14,898 nucleotides of DNA, from the NCBI GenBank assembly GCA_007117055.1, contig SKHH01000112.1, forward strand, positions 1 through 14,898, written 5' to 3'. The position numbers were made by a program, and so were the translations under genes. Of this stretch, positions 4,164-9,622 are shown piece after piece; the first letter of the stretch is position 1; each line of letters opens with the position of its first letter. The notes under the pieces are model-generated. The model had not been told where the DNA came from. It searched no databases and saw nothing but the letters and a program-made list of their open reading frames with translations. This stretch comes from Lishizhenia sp. GTDB taxonomy: Bacteria; Bacteroidota; Bacteroidia; Flavobacteriales_D; Crocinitomicaceae.

Positions 4164-4469
4164 ATGAAATTAGAAGAGTTTAAAAAATGGTTCAAGGGGA
4201 TTGAAACTTTTCAAGAAGAATTTGAAGATGCTAATAAAGCTGTATCACTTCTTTGTAAATCTTCATATCCAGTTTTTGAAATAGGAACTAATTTACAAGA
4301 TAAATATATTGATCTTTTATCTGAATATATTGGTGATACAGAGGAATGGATTCCCTATTATGTATTTGAATGTAATATGGGAATAGATCCTAAAGAAGTA
4401 ACGACTGTTAATGGAAAGAAAATTAAATTAGATAGCGTGGAAAAATTATATGAAGTAATTTTTAGTTAA
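4164..4469 (+). CDS. hypothetical protein (101 aa)
   Basis: Start chosen at ATG 4164 because AAGGAG lies 6 nt upstream. A longer in-frame start at 4104 would sit inside the tRNA-Arg remnant and has no ribosome-binding site. The product (MKLEEFKKWFKGIETF...) is acidic and mostly helical in look, with a central LQDKYIDLLSEYIGDTEEW and YYVFECNMG. It has no membrane segment or recognised motif. First gene of a run of small genes sharing strong GGAGG sites, ending at the terminator 5835. Confidence 0.8.
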   Translation: MKLEEFKKWFKGIETFQEEFEDANKAVSLLCKSSYPVFEIGTNLQDKYIDLLSEYIGDTEEWIPYYVFECNMGIDPKEVTTVNGKKIKLDSVEKLYEVIFS

Positions 4470-4481
4470 AGGAGGTTTAAT

Positions 4482-4508
4482 ATGAAAAGAAGTTATACTG
4501 TTTTCTAA
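4482..4508 (+). CDS. 8-codon mini-ORF, possible leader peptide
   Basis: ATG with a near-perfect AAAGGAGG 5 nt upstream, encoding MKRSYTVF then TAA. A hairpin CTAACT/AGTTAG (4505-4521) follows immediately and precedes the GGAGG of the next gene. Good ribosome-binding site, tiny ORF and hairpin together look like translational-coupling or leader-peptide control, though a gene remnant is equally possible. Confidence 0.3.
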   Translation: MKRSYTVF

Positions 4509-4530
4509 CTATTTTAGTTAGGAGGATGGA

Positions 4531-4794
4531 ATGTCAAGATCGTATCGAAAATTTCCTTGTTTCACGTCTGATGGGCAAGCTCATAAAAAATTTGCTAAAC
4601 AACAAGCAAATAAAAAAGTGAGAAAAACAACAATTATTTCAAATGGAAAACAATATCGAAAAGTTTTTAATAGTTGGAATATTGTTGATTATAAATGGGT
4701 TTGTTATACCAATGAAGAAATAATTAATTTTTTAAGTTCTGAGGTATTTAATTTTAAGCCTTGGGAATTAAAATCAAGAAAGGGCCTAAAATAA
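4531..4794 (+). CDS. basic hypothetical phage protein (87 aa)
   Basis: ATG start with TTAGGAGGA upstream. Strongly basic N-terminal part (MSRSYRKFPCF, then KKFAKQQANKKVRK) followed by NGKQYRKVFNSWNIVDYKW. From memory, proteins beginning MSRSYRK with a later YRK...W.I.DY pattern occur in phages and Firmicutes, function unknown. The basic character suggests nucleic-acid binding, which is inference only. Ends shortly before two hairpins (4796-4852). Confidence 0.82.
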   Translation: MSRSYRKFPCFTSDGQAHKKFAKQQANKKVRKTTIISNGKQYRKVFNSWNIVDYKWVCYTNEEIINFLSSEVFNFKPWELKSRKGLK

Positions 4795-4795
4795 A

Positions 4796-4852
4796 CTTAC
4801 TTTAAAAAGTAAGAATAGGGTAAGGAAACTTAAGGGGGCCTAGAGAGTTTCC
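4796..4852 (+). other. two consecutive hairpins in intergenic leader
   Basis: CTTACTTT/AAAGTAAG (4796-4813) and GGAAACT/AGTTTCC (4824-4852, with a GGGGGCC-containing loop) lie between the genes ending at 4794 and starting at 4899. Neither has a U-tract, so they look like mRNA-stability or processing structures. Confidence 0.4.
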
Positions 4853-4898
4853 ACTAATAATGGCGGTTGAGGGGGCTATTATTTATTTCGGAGGAGGA

Positions 4899-5156
4899 AT
4901 GCAACTTTTTAATATTGGAGATAGGGTAAGAATAAGTGGAGTGCAGGATGACATATTTTTTGAAAATAAAATCGGAACTGTAAAAGAAATAATTAATTTT
5001 GTTATTGGCGTTGAGTTCGATGATTTCAGGGAAGGTCATTGTTGTTTTAGGGATTGCAAGCCTCGAAGGGGATGGTATATTGCGTTAAATAACCCTAAAA
5101 TACTAATTCAAAAACAATATGAAGAAGATAATCAATTATTATTGAATTTTGGCTAG
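4899..5156 (+). CDS. SH3/KOW-like hypothetical protein (85 aa)
   Basis: ATG 4899 is chosen because GGAGGAGG directly precedes it; an in-frame ATG at 4860 has no ribosome-binding site. Residues 1-60 read MQLFNIGDRVRISGVQ, then NKIGTVKEI, then VIGVEFDDFREGHCC, then RRGWYI. This is the GDRV...GTV...V.FD...GH pattern of small SH3-like beta-barrels (KOW/MIB-type folds), which often bind nucleic acid or protein. The C-terminal tail is polar. The exact role is unknown. Confidence 0.78.
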   Translation: MQLFNIGDRVRISGVQDDIFFENKIGTVKEIINFVIGVEFDDFREGHCCFRDCKPRRGWYIALNNPKILIQKQYEEDNQLLLNFG

Positions 5157-5177
5157 AAAAATAAAAGGAGGAGAAAC

Positions 5178-5408
5178 GTGAAAGCGATTTTAGAATTTAA
5201 TTTACCAGAGGATCAAATTGAATTTGAGGAATCTTCAAATGCTTATAAATTATCTCTTGTTATTAGAGAATTACTTGGTGACATGAGGTCAGCTATTAAA
5301 CATGATTGTCAAACACCTGAAGAAGAAAAAGAAGTTATTGAAAAATGGCGATCTCATTTGTATGAACTTATAAGAGATAAAGAAGTTCTTAATATAATAG
5401 AGGTATAA
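5178..5408 (+). CDS. small conserved-type phage protein (76 aa)
   Basis: GTG start at 5178 with AAAGGAGGAG upstream. Product begins MKAILEFNLPEDQIEFEES and continues LSLVIRELLGDMRSAIKH, then a helical PEEEKEVIEKWRSHLYELI. From memory the MKAILEF-LPE-Q-EFE opening is widespread in phage small proteins without known function. Predominantly helical, acidic, cytoplasmic. Four nt separate it from the next gene, so they are probably co-translated. Confidence 0.85.
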   Translation: MKAILEFNLPEDQIEFEESSNAYKLSLVIRELLGDMRSAIKHDCQTPEEEKEVIEKWRSHLYELIRDKEVLNIIEV

Positions 5409-5412
5409 TAAA

Positions 5413-5646
5413 ATGATTGTAGAAAAATTTTCGTTACCAAGAACAAGTTCTATCGAAATTGATTTAACAGGACCTGAAGGCAATGCGTTTTGTGTTATGG
5501 GTCATGCTAGAAAAATCGCTAAGAAATTACAATATGACAAAGGTAAAATTGATCAATTGATGAAAGAAATGATGTCAGGAGATTATGAACATCTTGTTGA
5601 TACATTTGAAAAAGAATTTGGTGATTTTGTTGTTTTGTATAGGTGA
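5413..5646 (+). CDS. small conserved-type phage protein (77 aa)
   Basis: ATG start; ribosome-binding site GAGG lies inside the end of the preceding gene. Contains GPEGNAFCVMGHARKIAKKL, then MMSGDYEHLVDTFEKEFGDFVVL. From memory the GPEGNAF...A-K-A--L...SGDYE motif belongs to a small protein common in phages and prophages, with no function assigned. Its pairing with the MKAILEF-type gene just upstream supports an old two-gene module. Confidence 0.85.
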   Translation: MIVEKFSLPRTSSIEIDLTGPEGNAFCVMGHARKIAKKLQYDKGKIDQLMKEMMSGDYEHLVDTFEKEFGDFVVLYR

Positions 5647-5651
5647 TTATT

Positions 5652-5822
5652 ATGACACAAAGAGAAAAAGAATTAATAAAATCTACTTTTGATATGTTGC
5701 ATAAATATCTATATTTAGAGAATAATGAACCAACTGAAATCTATGAAATAGCTATGTTAGAAAAAGATAGAGATAAAGTTATGACATTAAGGAATGAATT
5801 ATTAGGGAAAACATTATCTTAG
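5652..5822 (+). CDS. small helical hypothetical protein (56 aa)
   Basis: ATG 5652, five bases after the previous stop, with AGGTGATT as ribosome-binding site. Product MTQREKELIKSTFDMLHKYL... is almost entirely helix-forming and charged, ending RDKVMTLRNELLGKTLS. No known motif. Last gene before the strong terminator at 5835. Confidence 0.7.
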   Translation: MTQREKELIKSTFDMLHKYLYLENNEPTEIYEIAMLEKDRDKVMTLRNELLGKTLS

Positions 5823-5834
5823 TTACTGTAAAGC

Positions 5835-5866
5835 ACCCCGAGGTCTTTAGCCTCGGGGTTTTCTGT
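5835..5866 (+). terminator. strong rho-independent terminator
   Basis: 9-bp GC-rich stem ACCCCGAGG/CCTCGGGGT with loop TCTTTAG, followed by TTTTCTGTCT. The clearest terminator of the first half; it closes the small-gene run that begins at 4164. Confidence 0.93.
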
Positions 5867-5904
5867 CTTAACTTCAAATGTAAAGATATCTCAAAGGAGA
5901 TTAA

Positions 5905-6183
5905 ATGAAATTTAAAAAAATACTTAAAGACTTAAATGAGGAAGCTTTTAAAGAAGTTAATGATTTAGTAAAAAAAATGGACAGTAATGAAGTAAATAAT
6001 TTAGCTGATGATTTAGAAAATGAGACTGAAGGATTTTCGTCCTCTTTTATTTTAAAAGCAAATGAAATGGGTAAGTTTAAAAAATTTATTTCTAAATACC
6101 CTAGCATTAAAGAAATCACTTCAAACTTTGAAGGTGATCGTGATTTTAGTCATTTCTATAAGAAACTTAGTGCTTATAGATAA
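5905..6183 (+). CDS. hypothetical protein (92 aa)
   Basis: ATG with AAAGGAG 7 nt upstream. Highly charged, helical N-terminal half (MKFKKILKDLNEEAFKEVN, then LVKKMDSNEVNNLADDLEN) and a C-terminal part with KFKKFISKYPSIKEIT and DFSHFYKKLSAYR. No membrane segment or recognised domain. The stop codon touches the TTGACA of the promoter at 6184, so the next tRNA cluster starts independently. Confidence 0.8.
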   Translation: MKFKKILKDLNEEAFKEVNDLVKKMDSNEVNNLADDLENETEGFSSSFILKANEMGKFKKFISKYPSIKEITSNFEGDRDFSHFYKKLSAYR

Positions 6184-6212
6184 TTGACAACTTATTATGA
6201 TTTTGTTATAAT
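6184..6212 (+). promoter_or_regulatory. sigma70-type promoter of the Ser-Pro-Ser-Gln-His tRNA cluster
   Basis: TTGACA (6184-6189), 17-nt spacer, TATAAT (6207-6212). The first tRNA begins at 6228, so here there is no structured leader. Confidence 0.92.
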
Positions 6213-6227
6213 TAAAGAAGAAATAAT

Positions 6228-6317
6228 GGAAGGTCAATCCGAAAGCCGGCGACGGAAACGGTCTTGAAAACCGTCGAGCAATAAAATGCCTTGTGAGTTC
6301 GACCCTCACACCTTCCG
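6228..6317 (+). tRNA. tRNA-Ser(UGA)
   Basis: Class II: acceptor GGAAGGT/ACCTTCC, D-arm built on CCG/CGG, anticodon stem ACGGT/ACCGT with loop CTTGAAA (anticodon TGA), long variable arm containing GCAATAAAATGC, T-arm GTGAG/CTCAC, discriminator G as expected for Ser. Confidence 0.93.
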
Positions 6318-6323
6318 TAATAC

Positions 6324-6395
6324 AGGGGTGAAATCGCGGGATGTGAGACTGGTTTTGGGAACCAGTAGCGGTGAGTTTGACTCTCACCACCCCTA
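6324..6395 (+). tRNA. tRNA-Pro(UGG)
   Basis: Acceptor AGGGGTG/CACCCCT, D-arm TCGC/GTGA with an unusually short loop (GGGAT), anticodon stem CTGGT/ACCAG with loop TTTGGGA (anticodon TGG, G37 typical of Pro), T-arm GTGAG/CTCAC with loop TTTGACT, discriminator A. Confidence 0.92.
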
Positions 6396-6403
6396 TTTTT
6401 TTT

Positions 6404-6491
6404 GGGTAATTTTCCTGAAGTGGTTCAGGGTTCGCCTGCTAAGCGAAACTATCGAAGAAATTTGATAATGGTTCAACTCCATAATTACCCG
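6404..6491 (+). tRNA. tRNA-Ser(GCU)
   Basis: Class II: acceptor GGGTAAT/ATTACCC, D-arm CCTG/CAGG, anticodon stem TTCGC/GCGAA with loop CTGCTAA (anticodon GCT), variable arm TATC/GATA, T-arm with loop TTCAACT, discriminator G. A normal Ser(GCU) here bears on the reading of the ambiguous tRNA at 12825. Confidence 0.93.
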
Positions 6492-6498
6492 TAGACAT

Positions 6499-6570
6499 TG
6501 GGATATGACCGAGAGGTTTAGGTGCTGGACTTTGACTCCAGTTACGGGGGTTCGAATCCTCCTATCCCAG
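6499..6570 (+). tRNA. tRNA-Gln(UUG)
   Basis: Acceptor TGGGATA/TATCCCA, D-stem ACC/GGT, anticodon stem CTGGA/TCCAG with loop CTTTGAC (anticodon TTG), T-arm GGGGG/CCTCC with loop TTCGAAT, discriminator G. The weak U1-A72 first pair fits Gln. Confidence 0.93.
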
Positions 6571-6572
6571 CT

Positions 6573-6646
6573 GTGGCAGTAGCTCAGTAGGTAAGAGCGT
6601 CTGGTTGTGACCCAGAAGGTCGGGGGTTCAATTCCCCTCTGTCACC
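6573..6646 (+). tRNA. tRNA-His(GUG)
   Basis: Acceptor GTGGCAG/CTGTCAC, D-stem GCTC/GAGC, anticodon stem TCTGG/CCAGA with loop TTGTGAC (anticodon GTG), T-arm GGGGG/CCCCT with loop TTCAATT, discriminator C, the His hallmark. The base before the gene is T, so the required G at -1 is not encoded in the usual way. Confidence 0.93.
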
Positions 6647-6694
6647 AACTTCAAAATGATAATGTGGTGTTTAAAATAACTAAAGAAGAGAATA

Positions 6695-6910
6695 ATGCCA
6701 GTTGAAGAAAACTGGAACGATTTTAATCGCATGTAAAAAATGCAAATGATCGGTCTGGTAGAACAAGCACAGGAAATTCGAGACACCCATACATCTTTTT
6801 TTGATTCCCTGGATAAGTCTTACCATTATAAAATTGTTGGCATATTTAATACAGTTGCTATTCTGCCCTTTAGGGGGGGTATTTTTTTTGGGGGGAATTA
6901 TGTCAGATGA
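6695..6910 (+). pseudogene. possible broken ORF after tRNA-His
   Basis: An ATG frame reads MPVEENWNDFNRM, hits TAA (6734-6736), and the same frame resumes at ATG 6740 for 56 codons (MQMIGLVEQAQEIRDTHTSF...) to TGA at 6908. The segment uses more GC-ending codons than its neighbours. It looks like a small gene split by one stop, or a short ORF of 56 aa. Alternatively the hairpins CCAGT/ACTGG, CGATT/AATCG and GCAT/ATGC at 6698-6743 mean this is an RNA leader. No strong ribosome-binding site. Confidence 0.3.
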
Positions 6911-7037
6911 AAAATCCGATATTGATAAATGTATTGAAAAAATTAGATCTTTAATTGATTATGATAGTTGTCAACAATGGGGGAGAGCATTAAGATATGC
7001 TGTTTCTGCGTTAGAAGAATTAAAAGAGGAAAAATAA
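6900..7037 (+). CDS. small hypothetical protein (45 aa) upstream of rtcB
   Basis: ATG 6900, preceded by a G6 run at 6890-6895 that can act as ribosome-binding site. An upstream in-frame ATG at 6801 would add a hydrophobic 33-residue stretch encoded by G- and T-runs and lacks a good site, so the short form is preferred. Product MSDEKSDIDKCIEKIRSLI... is helical and charged. Its stop is directly followed by the rtcB start, implying co-translation. Function unknown. Confidence 0.65.
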   Translation: MSDEKSDIDKCIEKIRSLIDYDSCQQWGRALRYAVSALEELKEEK

Positions 7038-8162
7038 ATGCAAATCATAAAAGGTGAATATAATGTTGCTAAAGTCTATATAGATACTATAGATGATACA
7101 ACTAAAGATCAAATACAATTAATGATGAATACTCCTGTCTTTGGAAATTCTAATATTGCTATAATGCCTGATTGTCATAAAGGAGCTGGTTCAGTAATTG
7201 GTTTTACTGCAACCTTAAATGATTATGTAGTTCCTAATGTAGTAGGTGTTGATATAGGATGTGGTGTGCATTCATATTGTTTAGGTGAATTAGATGATAT
7301 AAATTTTAAGGAATTAGATGATTTTATAAAAAATAATATACCTCATGGATTTGGTATAAATTCTAAAGTTCCTGATAAAAATTTCTTTTATTTTTATGAA
7401 GATTTAATAGGTTGTGTTTCTAAATTAGAATTAGATGAAGAAAAAGTTTTAAAATCTATTGGGTCTTTGGGCGGAGGAAATCATTTTATAGAAGTCGGAA
7501 AAGACAGTAAAAATCGAATATGGATTACCGTTCATTCTGGATCAAGAAATTTTGGATTAAGAGTTGCTCAATATCATCAAGAAAAAGCAAGAAAAAAACT
7601 AAAAAAATATTTTATAAAAGATGATTTTAAAGATATGGAATTTTTAATAGAAAATGATGCTGAAGAATATTTGCATGATATGAAGATAGCTCAAAAATTA
7701 GCTATGATAAACAGAATAGCCATGTTAAATCGCATAACTGATTTTTTAAAAGCTGACATTGAAAATGAAATCGTGTCGGTTCATAATTATATTGATTTTT
7801 CTCATAAAAAACCTATAATAAGAAAAGGTGCTATATCTGCTAAAGAGGGTGAAAAATGTTTAATACCATTTAACATGAGAGATGGGATAGCGATAGGAAT
7901 AGGCAAAGGAAATGAAAAATATAATTTTTCAGCACCTCATGGAGCAGGTAGAATATTATCTCGCAAAAAAGCATTACAAAAATTAAATGTTGATGATTTT
8001 AAAAAAACTATGGAAGGGATTTATACAACAACTGCTAATAAAAAAACATTAGATGAAGCTCCTGATGCTTATAAAGATATGAATATCATATTAGATAATA
8101 TTCATGACACTGTTTCAATAGTTGATTTCATAAAGCCATTATATAACTTTAAATCAAGCTGA
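7038..8162 (+). CDS. rtcB: RtcB-family RNA-splicing ligase
   Basis: 374 aa, slightly shorter than typical bacterial RtcB (about 400-480). All signature blocks are present in order: PDCHKGAGSVIG (44-55, H47), VDIGCGVHS (71-79, metal-binding C75), GSLGGGNHF (142-150), VHSGSRNFG (165-173), SVHNYIDF (H249), the guanylylated histidine in SAPHGAGR (H301), and EAPDAYK plus the C-terminal IVDFIKPL. The family joins 2',3'-cyclic phosphate or 3'-phosphate ends to 5'-OH ends using GTP and Mn. Among 20-odd tRNA genes, it probably repairs tRNAs cut by host anticodon nucleases. No archease gene is in the window. ATG directly follows the previous stop. Confidence 0.95.
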   Translation: MQIIKGEYNVAKVYIDTIDDTTKDQIQLMMNTPVFGNSNIAIMPDCHKGAGSVIGFTATLNDYVVPNVVGVDIGCGVHSYCLGELDDINFKELDDFIKNNIPHGFGINSKVPDKNFFYFYEDLIGCVSKLELDEEKVLKSIGSLGGGNHFIEVGKDSKNRIWITVHSGSRNFGLRVAQYHQEKARKKLKKYFIKDDFKDMEFLIENDAEEYLHDMKIAQKLAMINRIAMLNRITDFLKADIENEIVSVHNYIDFSHKKPIIRKGAISAKEGEKCLIPFNMRDGIAIGIGKGNEKYNFSAPHGAGRILSRKKALQKLNVDDFKKTMEGIYTTTANKKTLDEAPDAYKDMNIILDNIHDTVSIVDFIKPLYNFKSS

Positions 8163-8166
8163 AGAA

Positions 8167-8230
8167 TTGACAGAAAAACTTTTCTATATAGTTAAGATAA
8201 TAATATAAGGCTTTAAAAGTCTTATATTAT
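8167..8230 (+). promoter_or_regulatory. candidate promoter plus 10-bp inverted repeat upstream of lipoprotein gene
   Basis: TTGACA at 8167-8172 has no ideal -10: TATAGT is at 14 nt and TAAGAT at 20 nt, so it is weaker or activator-dependent compared with the others. ATAATATAAG (8200-8209) pairs perfectly with CTTATATTAT (8221-8230), a possible operator or a stable 5'-UTR hairpin. AAAGGAGGAAAGT precedes the start at 8260. Confidence 0.5.
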
Positions 8231-8259
8231 ATATAAGCTTATTCATAAAGGAGGAAAGT

Positions 8260-9072
8260 ATGAAAAAAGTTTTTATGGTTTTATTGTTTCTGTTGATGTT
8301 ATTATCTTTTTCTTGTGAAATGGGAATAGCACCTCCAGAAAAAGGAAGTGCTACTGAAAGGTCTAGTGTTTCTGAAAGTATGTATTACCCCTTACACTTA
8401 CTTAGTAATTGGTGGGGATGGGGTGAATTAACTCAATCAAGTTACTTAAGCCCAGGGACAGTTATTGTTGTTCGTCCAGGTACTTCTTGGAGTTTAGATA
8501 AAGGAACTACTGCTGAGAACATGGTCAAAAACAATCAAGTTAGAACTATTGTTATGGCAGGTGTAGGAAGTAGTTCAAGAGGAACTGCCGCTATGGCTAA
8601 ATTGATTGCTAATTCATTAAATCAACCAGTAGCTGGTATTGTAACGGGATGGGGTGATTATTCTACAACCTCAACTGGCATGGAAGGTTATTTTGTCGGA
8701 CGACCTAATAATGAAGCAGGAACATATTATGATAATGTTGCTTCTGCAAAATTAGTTGCTCTTTATAATGCTGGAGCTAGACCTGTTAGAGTTATTGGTC
8801 ATAGTAAAGGTGCTATGGATAGTGCAAATGCTTTCTTTAGAATGAACCAATTAAACAGAAATTCCCAACTAAATCAAACTAAATTTATTACATTTGGTAT
8901 GGGGGTGTTTGTTCCTTCTGGATTGAATAGCTTTGTTCAATACATTGGTGGATCTGATTCATTAGGACAACATAATATGGTTAATGATAATCCTATGATT
9001 GTCGTTCCTGGTCGAGGTCATTCATTGAATCCAGCTATGTCAATGCATGTTCCGGTAACTGGAAGACTTTAG
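8260..9072 (+). CDS. secreted lipoprotein with alpha/beta-hydrolase (lipase-like) domain
   Basis: 270 aa. Residues 1-19 are a signal peptide (MKKVFMVLLFLLMLLSFSC) with a loose lipobox ending at C19, so export and lipid anchoring are likely. The mature part has the nucleophile elbow VIGHSKGAMD (GHSKG, S182) after a predicted strand, with D233 and H254 or H263 as candidate acid and base. That fits an alpha/beta hydrolase such as a class-3-like lipase or esterase. It is preceded by a consensus AAAGGAGG. It is a single-gene unit with its own promoter region. A phage gene for an envelope lipoprotein is unusual: superinfection exclusion, envelope remodelling or a lysogenic-conversion cargo are possible roles, all inferred. 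Confidence 0.8.
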   Translation: MKKVFMVLLFLLMLLSFSCEMGIAPPEKGSATERSSVSESMYYPLHLLSNWWGWGELTQSSYLSPGTVIVVRPGTSWSLDKGTTAENMVKNNQVRTIVMAGVGSSSRGTAAMAKLIANSLNQPVAGIVTGWGDYSTTSTGMEGYFVGRPNNEAGTYYDNVASAKLVALYNAGARPVRVIGHSKGAMDSANAFFRMNQLNRNSQLNQTKFITFGMGVFVPSGLNSFVQYIGGSDSLGQHNMVNDNPMIVVPGRGHSLNPAMSMHVPVTGRL

Positions 9073-9092
9073 AAAAAACTTATATCAAAAAA

Positions 9093-9110
9093 CCCCCTCT
9101 AAAGAGGGGG
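9093..9110. terminator. GC-rich hairpin, terminator-like in both directions
   Basis: CCCCCTC/GAGGGGG with loop TAAA. Preceded by A6 on the + strand, it would be a textbook terminator for minus-strand transcription. On the + strand it is followed only by TGTTGG, so it may terminate weakly. Its 3' arm lies 14 nt before the start at 9125 and could mask initiation. Confidence 0.55.
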
Positions 9111-9124
9111 TGTTGGGGAAAATA

Positions 9125-9373
9125 ATGAAAAATTTAAATAGTATTCTACTTGAAGGTAAAATATTAAAAAAAATAGATGAAACTACTGTAATAGCTACAA
9201 ATAATAATGGAGCCGATGAATTTAAAGTAGTTCACTCTTATAGTCTAAAGGAATTAGATAAAGGCGATGACATTAGAGTTGTTGGTAGTTTAATAATTTC
9301 TAATGTGAGGGACTTATTTGAAGATGTTTACATAAAGGCAGATCATATTGAACCAAAACCAAGAAGATTATGA
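9125..9373 (+). CDS. OB-fold / SSB-like small protein (82 aa)
   Basis: ATG 9125 chosen; an in-frame GTG at 9110 lies in the hairpin stem. Product opens MKNLNSILLEGKILKKID, then FKVVHSYSLKELDKGDDIRVVGSLIIS, and ends VYIKADHIEPKPRRL. The NSI-LEGK opening, the (V)RVVGSL turn and the closing V-I-A-HIE-KP pattern are those of single-stranded-DNA-binding OB folds, here in a minimal form. It may bind ssDNA or RNA; a short SSB paralogue or PriB-like protein are alternatives. The ribosome-binding site is a weak TTGGGG. Confidence 0.6.
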   Translation: MKNLNSILLEGKILKKIDETTVIATNNNGADEFKVVHSYSLKELDKGDDIRVVGSLIISNVRDLFEDVYIKADHIEPKPRRL

Positions 9374-9434
9374 TATTGATTATACAGACATTTATGGTGA
9401 TATTTTTGATCCAGACATAAATGAAAAATATTGA
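9348..9434 (+). CDS. possible overlapping acidic micro-ORF (28 aa)
   Basis: TTG start with AAGG 9 nt upstream inside the SSB-like gene, in another frame. It encodes an acidic, tyrosine-rich peptide (MNQNQEDYDIDYTDIYG... ending DPDINEKY) whose TGA overlaps the TTGACA of the next promoter. The composition looks protein-like rather than random, but start and length are weak evidence. Confidence 0.3.
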   Translation: MNQNQEDYDIDYTDIYGDIFDPDINEKY

Positions 9435-9459
9435 CATCTTTTTATTAAAATACTATAAT
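9431..9459 (+). promoter_or_regulatory. sigma70-type promoter for tRNA-like element and phosphoesterase
   Basis: TTGACA (9431-9436), 17-nt spacer, TATAAT (9454-9459). The transcript would run through the tRNA-like element at 9501 into the phosphoesterase gene. Confidence 0.92.
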
Positions 9460-9500
9460 TAATGTAAAGATAAATCACTTTAGAAGAAGTTAGGAATTTT

Positions 9501-9583
9501 ACTCCTTGCCCCGACACTGGTCTTCTAAACCAGTCCGTTAAGAGTTGGGTGGACGGCGTGTGGTTAGATTCCACCAAGGGGTA
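9501..9583 (+). tRNA. aberrant tRNA-Arg(UCU)-like gene without a normal D-arm
   Basis: Acceptor ACTCCTT (9501-9507) pairs with AAGGGGT (9576-9582, one T-G). Anticodon stem CTGGT/ACCAG carries loop CTTCTAA (anticodon TCT). A long variable-type arm CCGT/ACGG (9535-9556) follows, then a T-arm GTGG/CCAC with loop TTAGATT in place of TTCGATT, discriminator A. Only 9 nt (GCCCCGACA) remain where the D-arm belongs. Arg tRNAs are not class II. The gene is degenerate, a chimera, or a tRNA mimic in the leader of the phosphoesterase mRNA. Confidence 0.5.
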
Positions 9584-9591
9584 TGGGAAGG

Positions 9592-9618
9592 TTGCTGGTT
9601 CGAACCCAGCAAGGGAGG
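9592..9618 (+). promoter_or_regulatory. orphan T-arm-like hairpin overlapping the phosphoesterase ribosome-binding site
   Basis: GCTGG/CCAGC with loop TTCGAAC is a perfect tRNA T-arm, followed by AAGGGAGG. That 3' segment could pair with CTCCTT at 9502-9507, yet it is also the Shine-Dalgarno sequence for ATG 9623. Pairing would hide the site, so the element could control translation, or be the remnant 3' end of a second tRNA. Confidence 0.45.
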
Positions 9619-9622
9619 ATGG

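Noticed and set aside
5289..5483. Minus-strand ORFs opposite the small-gene run (also 4854, 5901, 6121, 9392, 9821, 10924)
   Set aside because: All mirror well-supported plus-strand genes or tRNAs, have biased, low-complexity translations and no initiation signals.
6801..6899. N-terminal extension of the 45-aa gene upstream of rtcB
   Set aside because: The extension is a hydrophobic artefact of G- and T-runs and lacks a ribosome-binding site; ATG 6900 follows a G-rich site.
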